Shown piece after piece: positions 49,283 through 58,879 of a stretch of DNA of 64,000 nt. The position numbers were made by a program, and so were the translations under genes. The notes beneath the pieces are model-generated. The model had not been told where the DNA came from and did no database searches. It worked only from the letters and a program-made list of their open reading frames with translations. The stretch spans positions 1 to 64,000 of the forward strand of contig OZ037909.1 of NCBI GenBank assembly GCA_964035575.1. Direction: 5' to 3'. The stretch is from Rhynchopus sp. YZ270_cl-10. Lineage: Eukaryota > Euglenozoa > Diplonemea > Diplonemida > Diplonemidae. The first letter of the stretch is position 1. Each line of letters opens with the position of its first letter.

Positions 49283-51682
49283 CTATTTTTCTTTGTCAAA
49301 AAACTGGCAAAGGGAAGTGGCAAGAAGCGAAAAAAGTGGAAATTTAGACACCCTCCTTTTCTGTTCCTTCATCTGCAGAAATTTCTGCAGCTTCTCCGCC
49401 AGCAGCGCACCGTACCCCACAGTGGGGCACCAACCGCACATGTGCTCCAGGTCCATCAACCCTTCGTCCTCCAGCAGCGCGGTGCTCTTGTACTTCTTCT
49501 CGTCCGGAAGGTTCACCCAGTTGAACACGCTCGCCTTCACACCTGCCTGCATGATGTCGTTCACTGTCGCCAGCACAAACACCACTCTCGTGTCGGAGTC
49601 GTTGTTTTGTTGCTCGACGATCTTGCAGAACTTCTTCCGAAACGGATTCTCGACACTGTGAAAGATGCATGTGGTCCGAGATACGGAAAGCCACGAGTGG
49701 GCATACCTTTTGGCTGCTCCCTCCTTGTTCTTCTGGAGGAACACCTTATCCGCCTCGAAGCAGTGCCGCCCATAGCGGAAGTATGCCAGAGCGTGAGGTC
49801 CGTCTTCTAACACATCTTTCTCCCAGTGCTTGCACTGCACAGCGAACACAACACGCCCCGCACGCTCCCTGTCCGCGGTTGGCAGAACCAACACAAAGTC
49901 GCAGCACGTATTCCCAGTGTCCGTCGGAACAAACGCGAGTCCCTTCCACTGTTTCCTGCCTGCCTCGTTGAACGCGCCGACTTCACAGATGCGATGGAGC
50001 ATCTCGTCGTCACACACGCGAAGCGTTGCTCCGTTCTCCACTGCACTCGGGAAGAGCTCCACGTCATGAGCCCACTCGATCTCTGTGCAATGAGTCTTTG
50101 GCAGGTTCTTTGGTGAATGGCGAAACATGTCCGTTGTGAGACACTTCCGGGCGAGGACCGCTCCACAGAGTGCGTGGAACATGCTCATCTTGAAGTCATT
50201 GCTCCTCTGCTTCGTGTCGCTGGTGGTGGAAAGGTTGGCTTCGGCAACACCGTTCGCGTGTACATGATAAGACCCAGACTTGCTGCCGTCAGATGTCAAT
50301 TCAGTCTCAGACTGCAATTCGAAACAGAAACTCTGCAGTGCAGGCAGCGGGAGGTACCCGATGTAACTCGAGCCGCGTGGCACCAACTGATAGTGCATGG
50401 CGGTTGCGGACCGCAGAATCTTTGCGTCGTCGTCGTTCATGTCCACCGTAGTGAACAAGGCCTTCAGCAACACAAGAACAAATTTATCCTTGTCATACTC
50501 TGCATCCTTCGGCACGAAATCTGAAAGGATTTCGCCTATAGAACGAAGATCGAGCACCCCGTCCATCTCTTCCAAGCACCCTTCCTCCTTGTTCATCACT
50601 GCCTGCAGTTGCGACATCAGGATCTCACCATCGTCAGCCTTGTTCACCGCCTTGTCCCGTACGCTTTTGCTGATCGCATTCCCTCGTGCGATCAGAGCTT
50701 CGACCCGTCGAGGGTGACCCCCGCTCTCGACCAGCAGCGTCGCCACGCTTCCGAAGGCTTTCTGAGGGTTGTCACCCAGGGAATCACGGAGCTTCTTATT
50801 GAAGAGCACCTTCAACCAGTCTGAACCAGTCGGCAAGCATTTATCCACACTCGAGTCCAGCAACACAGGCAAGATAGGCGGCAGCTCCTGGTGCACCAGG
50901 CGGCGTTTCGATTTAGTGACAAGTTCCCCCAGGTCCACGAGGTCGTACACAGACACGGCAAGCAGGATCCTGTCGTTGGCGATGCCACTTCTAAGCGAAT
51001 CGTCCATGATCGCACAAAGAGCAGCCAGGTTGTCCTTTCCGGATCCGGGGGGCATGGACAGCTCGTCCACTGCAAGCAACACGGGGCCCTCGTGGTTCAG
51101 CGCTTCCTTCAGTACCTGCACTGCTTCCGTAACATCGCTCTGTGAAGACTCGGCCTTCCATTTGAAGTCCTGTGCGATTTCTTGCAAGCATGTCGACCAC
51201 GCCAGGGTATAGTACTTTGGCAGGTAGCACAAAATTCGATTGGCAACAAGCTGGAAGAAGTTTGCTTCAGCCTTTTTTTCGGACCAGTGATGAGGCTGAA
51301 TCCCGTTGAACTCAATCTCCACCGCCAAGAACCCGAAGTCGCGCGCCACCTGCAGCATGTTCTGACGTTGGAGCATAGTCTTCCCCGAGCCTGTCGGGCC
51401 TGTGTTGCACAGCAGGGAATAGCGACCACCAGTGTCTTGCGGGTTGTTGATGTGTTCAGCAAGAGCTTCGGCACCCTGCCTACGCACGACATACGGCACA
51501 CCCTTGATGAGCTGGTCCTTCGCGTTGTGCGCACTCATCGCCGCGATGGCACAGAGTGCATCTTGCGAGGCCGCCACGTAGCCTGTCCTGGAGTCTTCTT
51601 CTTTTTGATTGCGACGACACCACGCCTCGTGTGAATTGGCTCCTTCGGTGGTAAGGCGAATGTCGGTGCTGCCGTGTCCCAC
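49283..51682 (-). CDS. Crinkler/RHS (CR)-type P-loop NTPase with C-terminal REase-fold nuclease
   Basis: This open frame of 799 residues has a Walker A motif GPTGSGKT at 95-102 and a Walker B motif VLLAVDEL at 201-208, followed by GGHPRRVEAL near 321, a motif typical of this NTPase group. The C-terminal part has CDFVLVL near 594-600 and VVFAVQCKHW near 611-620, the D...QxK pattern of restriction-endonuclease-fold nucleases. This pairing defines CR-type proteins, known as secreted effectors in oomycetes and chytrids and as retrotransposon-hot-spot proteins in trypanosomes. No signal peptide is seen. The start is uncertain, because coding-like sequence continues upstream. The frame looks whole over its length. 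Acting as a nuclear ATP-dependent nuclease is inferred from the family only. Confidence 0.75.
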   Translation of the reverse strand: MGHGSTDIRLTTEGANSHEAWCRRNQKEEDSRTGYVAASQDALCAIAAMSAHNAKDQLIKGVPYVVRRQGAEALAEHINNPQDTGGRYSLLCNTGPTGSGKTMLQRQNMLQVARDFGFLAVEIEFNGIQPHHWSEKKAEANFFQLVANRILCYLPKYYTLAWSTCLQEIAQDFKWKAESSQSDVTEAVQVLKEALNHEGPVLLAVDELSMPPGSGKDNLAALCAIMDDSLRSGIANDRILLAVSVYDLVDLGELVTKSKRRLVHQELPPILPVLLDSSVDKCLPTGSDWLKVLFNKKLRDSLGDNPQKAFGSVATLLVESGGHPRRVEALIARGNAISKSVRDKAVNKADDGEILMSQLQAVMNKEEGCLEEMDGVLDLRSIGEILSDFVPKDAEYDKDKFVLVLLKALFTTVDMNDDDAKILRSATAMHYQLVPRGSSYIGYLPLPALQSFCFELQSETELTSDGSKSGSYHVHANGVAEANLSTTSDTKQRSNDFKMSMFHALCGAVLARKCLTTDMFRHSPKNLPKTHCTEIEWAHDVELFPSAVENGATLRVCDDEMLHRICEVGAFNEAGRKQWKGLAFVPTDTGNTCCDFVLVLPTADRERAGRVVFAVQCKHWEKDVLEDGPHALAYFRYGRHCFEADKVFLQKNKEGAAKRYAHSWLSVSRTTCIFHSVENPFRKKFCKIVEQQNNDSDTRVVFVLATVNDIMQAGVKASVFNWVNLPDEKKYKSTALLEDEGLMDLEHMCGWCPTVGYGALLAEKLQKFLQMKEQKRRVSKFPLFSLLATSLCQFFDKEK

Positions 51683-51992
51683 TTCTGTGTGACAGTTGCA
51701 AACATCGCCGCTGTGCGCATCTGTCGGAACACGGCCATGCCGCGTCCTGTTAGCATATTGATATCTGCGGCTGCACCTGCTGTGACAGTGAATGAATCAA
51801 GTTGCATGTTGTCAAAGAAAAAAACCCCGTCTAGTTTTTTTTTTTTTTTTTTTTTTTTTTTTCTTTTATTTTTTTGAGCTAGAAAAAAGAGGTAGAGAGA
51901 AAGACGGCGGATGCACACATCTCTTTGTCTTGAATGATTTTATTTATTTTGGAAGATACTGAACATGATATAAAGGTTGCGGGTTACGGCCA
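51683..51992. other. Region upstream of the CR-type gene
   Basis: It holds coding-like sequence near the gene start, a 26-nt T-run near 51836-51861, and the short spacer to the acyl-CoA dehydrogenase stop at 51993. No separate gene is supported. Confidence 0.4.
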
Positions 51993-53814
51993 TCAGGCTT
52001 TCGTAACGTCGCAGGGGTGGGTGGGCCAGTAGGTGCCGGCAAGGCAGACGTGGTCGGAGATGCGCCCCATGTTGGTGTCGGTGGTTTTGTAGACGTTGCT
52101 GAGATCTGCGAGGAGCGCGTTGACGCTGTCGGCAGAGTGTTTGCACCATGTTGTGGCGAGGACAGCCTCGTGCTGTGCGTTGTCCTGGCCGACCTCAGCA
52201 GACAGCGACGCACGCGACAGCACAACCCCCATCGAGTAGAGCAACGCGGAGGCCTCGCTCAAACGCCTCACCACCATCTGCTGGTCGGTCACCTTCTTCC
52301 CAAATTTAATCACAACCTGCTCCATCACGCTCCCAAAGCTCACGACAAGTTTGTCCAACGTCGCGCCACTCTGCGCCAACGAAGCATGCACACCTGTCGA
52401 CTTCTGGTGCAGCCCTAGAGACCGTTTTGAGCGTGCCAGCATCACCGCTGTTGTGCTCTTGGATTTGAGTGCCGCAGCACCGAATTCGCAGCCGATGAGC
52501 GCAGAGAGGAGTGTGTTGATCTCAGCAGTGCCGCCGATGGTGCGGAAGGCGGCAACATCGCGTGCAAGCGTGGAGAGCCATCCGTTGTCGTACGCAGCCG
52601 CGCCAAGCACACCGACAGCGTCGTCTACGCTCTTCAACGCCTCCTCCAGCACAAAGACCTTCAGCTGGCTGCTCTCCATCTGCGCCTCTCTCCCAGTCGA
52701 CCCTGCCGCCTCCAGCAGGTCCGCCACTTTGTACAGCGCAGCCTCGCCAGCATAGATGCGCATCGTCATGTTCGCAACACGCTGCTTCACAAGCGGCAGG
52801 TCACGCAGCTGGCGCCCAAAGGCAGTGCGCTCATTGGCATGCGCCATCACCTTTGACAGAAGACGCTTCTGCATCCCCACAAGCCCAGCCGCAACACGGT
52901 ATTGGCTTTCGGAGTTCACAGAGAGTGACAGCTGTGGGAGGGGGTGGAAAGTTGTAATGTGGAATGGGAAGGGTGTGTGGCATACCGAGTACCCAGAGCC
53001 AAGTGTGCCCACCATGGCTGTCTTGGGCACGCGCACCTCCTTGAAGACGACGGTCGCAATGTCGCATGTGTCAAGACCCATCTTCTCAGTGGGCGTTGTA
53101 TGGATGCCATCCTGCTTGGGGACGAGGAAGGCGGCCAGGCGGGAGGGCTTGGTCGAGGCAGACTCCTGTGGGAATGAAGAGAATAAGGGTTCGTAAAGAG
53201 ATACCGCGGGGGTTGTAGGGTTTGTGGGTTTAAAGTATCATGACATGTGTGCTTCATTTGACTACTCAAAAAACATATGAAAAGAGCATACCGCAGCCGC
53301 CGCAAAGACAAGGTAGTGGTCTGCGTTCGTCCCGTTCACAACCCACGTCTTCGTTCCGTTGATGACGTAGTGCTCGCCGTCCTCAGTAGGCTGCGCTGTG
53401 CACTTAATCCCTGAAGCGTCTGTTCCGGCCCTGTGGTGTTGTTGTATTTTTACGTCAACGACTTCTAACATACCCTTCCTCGGCCACACAGTACGCCCCA
53501 CGCTGCCCGGCGTTGAGCTGTGCGAGCTGCTCCGCCTTCTGTGCGTCGCTCCCAGCAAGCTCAAGCGCACTGCACACACAGGAGTGGTAGTAATCGGAAG
53601 CAAGCCCGGAGAGGCTCTCCGCTGTCTCGCCCGCAGCCTCGAAGACGCGCGCCTGCGCCACCGGGCCTGCTGCCTTCACATCGCGGAACTGCGGGTACGG
53701 GTACAGGTTCTGCGCCTCAAGCGTTCCCTTGAAGATGCCCCTCAGCACCGGCCGCCCTGCAGTGGACGCACACCTCCTAGAGGACTGCAGTGCCGCACGC
53801 ACACCTCTCTCCAT
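51993..53814 (-). CDS. ACADVL-like: Very-long-chain-type acyl-CoA dehydrogenase, 532 aa
   Basis: Family members oxidise acyl-CoA to trans-2-enoyl-CoA with FAD on the mitochondrial membrane. Four exons fit: 53814-53474, 53430-53292, 53165-52986 and 52931-51993, with GT-AG introns of 43, 126 and 54 nt. The N-terminus is Arg/Ser-rich, like a mitochondrial presequence. FKGTLEAQ...YPYP matches the VLCAD entry region. CVAEEGAGTDASG is the ACAD signature, and the C-terminal ALLYSMGVVLSRAS...AQHEAVLATTWC is diagnostic of VLCAD/ACAD9. Two oddities: the helical domain between PYP and the signature is about 50 residues shorter than usual, and the position of the catalytic Glu (FEGTND in VLCAD) reads IGGTAEI. 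LCAD-type enzymes also have a Gly here but keep a Glu elsewhere; none is obvious at that site. Confidence 0.9.
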
Positions 53815-54128
53815 TGTTGTTGTGTGCGCTGTTTTTCCTGTTTTGATAATTTGGCGAAGCATAAGGAACAAAATCACCCTCCAGGAGGGCAGGTAGGCGG
53901 TAGGCAACACCACACGAAGGGTGTGGATACCCATACATCGTGCGGTCCAAAACTCGCACGTTTCTGGTGTTACATTGAGTGACGGTCTAAAAAAGCAGGT
54001 TAATGAGGAAGAATGGTGGTGTTTCTTGAAAAGAAAGCAAAGGCGCACTCTTTTGTGGTTTAAAATGGAGCGTGTGTATTTCACTGTCCACGCTGTTCGC
54101 GGGCGCGCTATCGCGCCGCTGACCTTTT
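53815..54128. other. Intergenic region
   Basis: This short spacer lies between two same-strand genes. No RNA or repeat is recognised. Confidence 0.5.
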
Positions 54129-55343
54129 TTATAACGGAGTATTCCCCGCGTAATCACCATAGTCGACAGAGGACGACGGGGACAGGGTTATCGAGGTGGT
54201 CTGCGCGGCTGTGAAGCCGGCTTTCCCTCCTGCGACCCTTTTCAGACGGCGGAGTGTGCTTGGGTTGAAGGAGTTGTTGGCGAGGTGCACGGAGCGCATT
54301 GTGACGTTGCGCTTCACAGAGTCACACAGGAGCGCTACACCGCCGTGGTCTGCACCGTCGTAGAAACTCTTTGTCCCGAGGCCCAGGTTGCACGACGAGA
54401 CGTCCAGCTCACGCAAGGAGCGGTTCGACTCCAACGCCAAGGTCAACGCCACCAGGCCGTTGTCTGTGTACTGCCCACGATGCTCGCACCCTGCCTTCCG
54501 TTGCGTCCCGCATGGGAAAAGCTTAGGCTCAATAAGTACCCCTGTAATGCTGTTCGACGATAGGTTCAATGTGTGCAGGTTCGTGTCCGGGTTGGAGAGG
54601 CCGACACACAGCGCGGCAACACCTTTGTGGCAGATGTCGTTGTGGCGCAGGCAGAGGTGGCGCAGGCTTCGAACGTTCCCGATCACATCCGCTAGGCTAC
54701 CGCACTGTGCAAGCCCGACTGCGCTGGAGGAGAGGTCGAGGGAGGTGAGGCTGCCTGCAGAGGATTGCAGTCCTTTTGCGAAGAGACGTGCGTCGTCTTC
54801 GAACCAGCATGTGTTGTAGCCTAGGCGGAGGGTGTGCAGGGTGGGGCACGTCACTGCCGCGACGCTGATCTCCTTTGCAGAGTAGAGTGCGCCTGTGGAC
54901 GAGAGGTCGACGTCGTGGAGGCTGCTCAGCGCGACAGCCTCGCTGAGCTGTGCAAGCGAGGTGCGGGTGATGGGGTTCATGCTGAGGTTGAGGCCACGCA
55001 GGGTGTGCGACGCACGCACGGCGTTCAGGAAGCTGCTGCAGAGGTGTTTGATGTTGTTCGTCGAGAGGTCCAGGTCGCGCAGTGCACACCCCGCACTGCA
55101 CAGAAAGGTGCCCAGCGCCGCCACCACACTGTCTCCTGTAGCACAGTCCGACAAACGCAACCGCACCACCCGCGACCCCACCAGCGCACCGCAAAAGACC
55201 TGTGTACTCTGTGAGCTCAGCGCAACACTCCGCAGCTCAACATCCTGCACACCACTGCGGATCTGCCGCACGCCTTCGTCAACCTCACGCACGCACACCT
55301 TCACTACAACGTCTGCGGTGACGTGCTCCTTCCATCCTGACAT
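54129..55343 (-). CDS. Leucine-rich-repeat protein (RNI-like)
   Basis: After a 60-residue N-terminal region, about nine LRRs of the ribonuclease-inhibitor type follow, with recurring LRDLDLSTNNIK, LRGLNLSMNPIT, LHTLNLSSNSIT and LRELDVSSCNLG. Such proteins are protein-interaction scaffolds. The uninterrupted frame gives 404 residues, but 54539-54471 looks like a 69-nt in-frame GT-AG intron (GTACTT...GGGCAG). Removing it joins SNSITG to YTDNGLVALTLAL and restores a regular LRR, leaving 381 residues. No membrane segment or signal peptide is visible. It is the first recognisable gene of the minus-strand cluster. The partner is unknown. Confidence 0.85.
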   Translation of the reverse strand: MSGWKEHVTADVVVKVCVREVDEGVRQIRSGVQDVELRSVALSSQSTQVFCGALVGSRVVRLRLSDCATGDSVVAALGTFLCSAGCALRDLDLSTNNIKHLCSSFLNAVRASHTLRGLNLSMNPITRTSLAQLSEAVALSSLHDVDLSSTGALYSAKEISVAAVTCPTLHTLRLGYNTCWFEDDARLFAKGLQSSAGSLTSLDLSSSAVGLAQCGSLADVIGNVRSLRHLCLRHNDICHKGVAALCVGLSNPDTNLHTLNLSSNSITGVLIEPKLFPCGTQRKAGCEHRGQYTDNGLVALTLALESNRSLRELDVSSCNLGLGTKSFYDGADHGGVALLCDSVKRNVTMRSVHLANNSFNPSTLRRLKRVAGGKAGFTAAQTTSITLSPSSSVDYGDYAGNTPL

Positions 55344-55683
55344 TAGATTAGGGTTAAGGGTTTAAGTTGTTCGGTGAGGGTTGGAAGAAAGGGGGGAGAG
55401 GGAAGGGGGCGAGAACCCCCTTATTTGAGAAATGTGAGAAGTTGAAAGAATATCACGGAAATTGTGCCAAAAAAAGGGGGTTTGACAGTGGTGTATTTGG
55501 AAAATGGCGTTGGGGTAAATGCTTGCTGTGTATAAATAAATCTGAGGGTATGTGTGGAGGGTGTGTGATGTAGGGGGGGGAAAGGAGGTAGGGGAGGAAA
55601 AAATAATGTAGCGCTCTTTTTTTTTTTTGTCTTTTTCGCACTCAGAATCATGAAAAAAATCCATTCATTTTACAAAAAAAAAT
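55344..55683. other. Gene-end boundary region
   Basis: No gene is seen. It holds G- and A-rich tracts and a degenerate TTAGGG-like stretch near 55347-55362, too short to call telomeric. Confidence 0.5.
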
Positions 55684-55820
55684 CATCAGTCCTATTCGTG
55701 GTCATTTACCCCCCCCCCCCTAAATTTACCCCCCCCCTTATTTTACCCCCTTTTTCAGAAAAAAACGGTTCAGGCCAAAATAACATGGTAATTTACCCCC
55801 CCCCCTTATAATACCCTGTT

Positions 55821-55864
55821 GTGGCTGGTACTTTACCCCCCTGGGGGGGTAAAGTACCAGCCAC
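55821..55864. repeat. Palindrome, 20-bp arms
   Basis: GTGGCTGGTACTTTACCCCC is followed by a CTGG loop and its perfect reverse complement. Confidence 0.97.
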
Positions 55865-55893
55865 CAGGTAATTTTTGGGTAATTATCGCCGCA

Positions 55894-55986
55894 ACACGCC
55901 AGGTGGTGTTTTGTCACGAGTGACCTAAACCCACGAGCGAAGCGAGGGGGTTCAGGGAACGAGTGGCAAAACACCACCTGGCGTGT
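55894..55986. repeat. Long hairpin, 20-bp arms
   Basis: ACACGCCAGGTGGTGTTTTG at 55894-55913 is the exact reverse complement of 55967-55986. The 53-bp loop contains CGAGCGAAGCGAG. Confidence 0.97.
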
Positions 55987-56034
55987 AATTATGGGGTAAT
56001 AGTTTCACTTAGTGCAGCGCATACCTGTTTTGTT

Positions 56035-56134
56035 TTATGGTTTGCTGGGAGGGGCTGATGTGTTCAGCGGGTCGTACATCCGGAGACTGTAGGACTCGTC
56101 TGATTTGAAGCTGGAGACAAGCTCGAAATGAGGA
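56035..56134 (-). other. Coding-like tail inside the TIR element
   Basis: A minus-strand frame reads SSFKSDESYSLRMYDPLN and stops at 56035. Its composition is protein-like and unlike its surroundings. It may be a captured host exon; no family is recognised and chance is possible. Confidence 0.25.
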
Positions 56135-56565
56135 AAGGGGTAAAGTGCAAATAATCTTTCACCCTGTTTTACATCACGTGTGCAGGTAGATGGGTGCAGG
56201 TGGGTACGTTTGTGCTGCGTGGGCGATACGTTTGGGACACCTCACGGAATCTGAGGCAACACCGTGATCCCTGACCAGTCATGGTTCAGGCACGGGCAGA
56301 AAGATGATGTGGATGATGTGGATCCATGATGCATGACTGCTTGCGATGTCGCAAGGAAGTGAGGAATTTTTTTCAGATGACACATTTGTCATGAGAGCAT
56401 GTGTCGTCACACTGTGTTGTGCAAAATTTTACCCCACCGTGTATGAAAAAGTCCCCCCTTCCCACCCAAAAACATGACCTAACCCATAACATGGTAATTT
56501 ACCCCCCCCCCCCCTTACCCCCTCATTTACCCCCCCCCCAGTGATGCAGGAATCCAGGGTCCCAA

Positions 56566-56650
56566 ACAAAAAAACCCAAAAAACCCAAAAAAACCAAAAA
56601 AACCCATAAAAACCCAAAAAAACCCATAAAAACCCAAAAAAAACCCACCG
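56566..56650 (+). repeat. AAAACCC-type low-complexity repeat
   Basis: Irregular units of AAAAACCCA and CCCATAAAAA lie here. A similar tract lies at 57697-57790 in the same orientation. Confidence 0.85.
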
Positions 56651-57696
56651 CATTATATTTTGCTTTTGGGGCGTGGAGTGTGATTTTTTTTGCTCAAAAC
56701 ATCGCAAATATGAATTTTCGGAGCGATCTGAAAAAATTGCGGGGTCGGACATTTTTTTTGGTGGAGTTTAACCACCTAAAATTGACTTCTAAGTCAGACG
56801 TTTCTTTTCGGTTTCTGAAGAATTTTAGTGTCATGAGTTTACGTGTATAAACCTTCTGTTACGTGTGCACCTACAGCTACAACAGGCGTTTTCACCTGGA
56901 GTTTCACCTCTTTTGGTGGGTTTTTTGAGTCCATACCCAGGTAGGGATTCCGGTGTCAGAACCATGGGTGGTTCCACTGCAGTACCACGTAACCCACGTT
57001 TAAACCCCAAAAACCCCCGGTGGCACCATCTTCTCGGTGAGCAATGAGTGTGACCCGCGCGTGCTCCTTTCGTCACGCAAACCAAAAAGCGGTGCAATGT
57101 TGTGAATTTTTTTAAAGATTTTGTGCGTTTTCCTGATTTTCGTACATTTTGTTGCGTTTTGGGTTGTGGTATTGTAGACTTTTGTGTAGATTTCGTGGGT
57201 TTTTTCGTTTTTTTCTTTGTAAATTTGGGTCACCGCCTAAAACACCAAAAATGCAGGTTAGTACCGCAATGAGGCAGAATAGTGGCGATACACATTGTTG
57301 TCCTTTACCGTGGGTGTCCAAAGACACACTCTTTTTTTGGCTGAAAATGGAGGGTGCGTGCTGGGCAGCTTCACTGCCCACATTAATACAGTAAAACTGG
57401 CTGGTGCCTATGTATGAACTGGTTTTTCAGGTCAAAAATGGCCTGAAAAAGTGGTGTTTTTGGGGTCTGGTACCTGTGTGTGACCATACCACAGGTGGTA
57501 TGATGAGTGATCTGACCATATTCTCCAGGTATAACAAACACCCAAAAAACCAATTGGCGAAGGAATTTTGCACTTTTGACCACCACAGATTGCATGTTTT
57601 CCAAGGCATTTTTTCTATGCACTTGTGTGTGCTGGGAAGCATGCAGCCAGTGTTAAAAATTCACGAATACCCTACCGAAAACCAGAAAGTCAAAAA

Positions 57697-57790
57697 ACCC
57701 ATAAAAACCCGAAAAAACTGGTTTTGAAAAAACCCAAAAAAACCCATAAAAACCCAAAAAAACCCGCAAAAAAACCCAGCAAAAAAACCC
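57697..57790 (+). repeat. AAAACCC-type low-complexity repeat, second tract
   Basis: Same unit style as 56566-56650. It ends at TGCATCACTG and a C-run, the inverted form of the C-run and CAGTGATGCA near 56529-56546, so a smaller inverted pair is nested in the element. Confidence 0.8.
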
Positions 57791-58386
57791 ACCTTGCATC
57801 ACTGCCCCCCCCCTTATTTTACCCCCTTATTTCCAAAATTTCCGGTTCACCGACCCAAAGGGGGGGGGGTAAATGACCACGAATAGGACTGATGTTCTTT
57901 TTTTCTTCCTCGCAGCAAAAAAGGATGGGGAGAAAAAAATAACAGCTCCTTCATTTTTCCCCCCAAAAATTTGTTTTTTGTTTGTGTGTGTGTTGTGTGT
58001 GGTTTTTTTCCTGTTCCTTTTTTTTCCCCCCTTTTTTATCTCTCGGTTCGTGCTATTTCCTCTGCACCTCCTTTTGGGTATCATTTAGAAAGCAATAAGA
58101 GAGTTTGTATACCAAAGTACTCTCCCCTCCCAGCTGTGTTGATTTTTTTTTTTTCTAAATGAATGTTTTGCTGTACGTCTCTTGCATTTACCGAGGGCAA
58201 CGAACGGATGCGATTAAAATCAAAATACAAAAAGCAACAACAAAAAAAAAACCTTTTTTTTTTTTTTTTTGCCAAAACGAAATCTACGAAAAACATAAAA
58301 GGGATGGGTGGTCTTAAGAGTGGGGGTTGTAAAGTAAACTTGGATGTGTCTTTGAACTGAGCACATACAAAAAAGAAAAGAAATTA

Positions 58387-58422
58387 TAAGATGACCCTAA
58401 GCCTCTCGTGCTTGGTCACCTC
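58387..58422. repeat. Dispersed hairpin motif, copy 3
   Basis: AAGATGACCCTAAGC, CTCTCGT, then GCTTGGTCACCTC. TGACC can pair with GGTCA and AAGC with GCTT. Confidence 0.8.
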
Positions 58423-58498
58423 AAAAAGAAAAGAAGAAAAAAAAAAAGAAAAATTCAAAGATGGAATGTGCAACACCCGACCTTTCAAGAAAAAAATT

Positions 58499-58531
58499 AG
58501 TAAGCTAATGCTAAGCCTCGCTCAGTCACCT
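58499..58531. repeat. Dispersed hairpin motif, copy 4 (degenerate)
   Basis: The left part GCTAAGCCTCG and the right part CAGTCACC are kept, but the right stem arm is partly lost. Confidence 0.6.
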
Positions 58532-58571
58532 ACAAAAAAAAAAGAAAAAAAATCGTCAAAAAAAAAAATTA

Positions 58572-58608
58572 TGAGATGAACCTAAGCCTCCCGTGCTTGG
58601 ATCACCTT
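58572..58608. repeat. Dispersed hairpin motif, copy 5
   Basis: GAGATGAACCTAAGC, CTCCCGT, then GCTTGGATCACCTT. The stem is CTAAGC/GCTTGG. Confidence 0.8.
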
Positions 58609-58842
58609 CTTATAAAAAAAGGGTTCATGTCAATGCATACACCTAACGGATGCAGACACAGACAAAAAAAACAAAAAAAAAACAAATATGGAAAGCATGG
58701 TTATACCTAAGGGCACACGAATTTTATTTTATTTTTCTTGTGTCGAAAATCACTTTACACCCTATTTGGGTAAAGATCTGTACTCAACATCGAGGCCTTT
58801 TGAAAAACGGTGAACGGTTGATTAATGCCCATAGAAAAGTTT

Positions 58843-58879
58843 ATAAGATGATCCTAAGCCTCTCGTGCTTAGTCACCTT
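58843..58879. repeat. Dispersed hairpin motif, copy 6
   Basis: This is the best copy: AAGATGATCCTAAGC, CTCTCGT, GCTTAGTCACCTT. The perfect inner stem CTAAGC/GCTTAG is flanked by AAG.TGA pairing with TCA.CTT. Confidence 0.85.

Larger units (their letters stand above)
55684..57894. mobile_element. 2.2-kb element with 35-bp terminal inverted repeats
   Basis: The left end CATCAGTCCTATTCGTGGTC continues through ATTTACC and a C-run (55684-55718). Its exact reverse complement ends the element at 57894 (57860-57894). No transposase is recognised and no inner frame exceeds about 107 residues, so it looks non-autonomous. The interior has C-runs, two long palindromes and AAAACCC-type repeats. No clear target-site duplication is visible, because both flanks are A/T runs. 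The DNA transposon class is unknown. Confidence 0.7.

Noticed and set aside
55347-55362. Interstitial TTAGGG telomeric repeat
   Set aside because: There are only about two imperfect units, within chance.
58387-58879. Hairpin motifs as hammerhead ribozymes or tRNAs
   Set aside because: No CUGAUGA plus GAAA core, and no A-box or B-box, are present.
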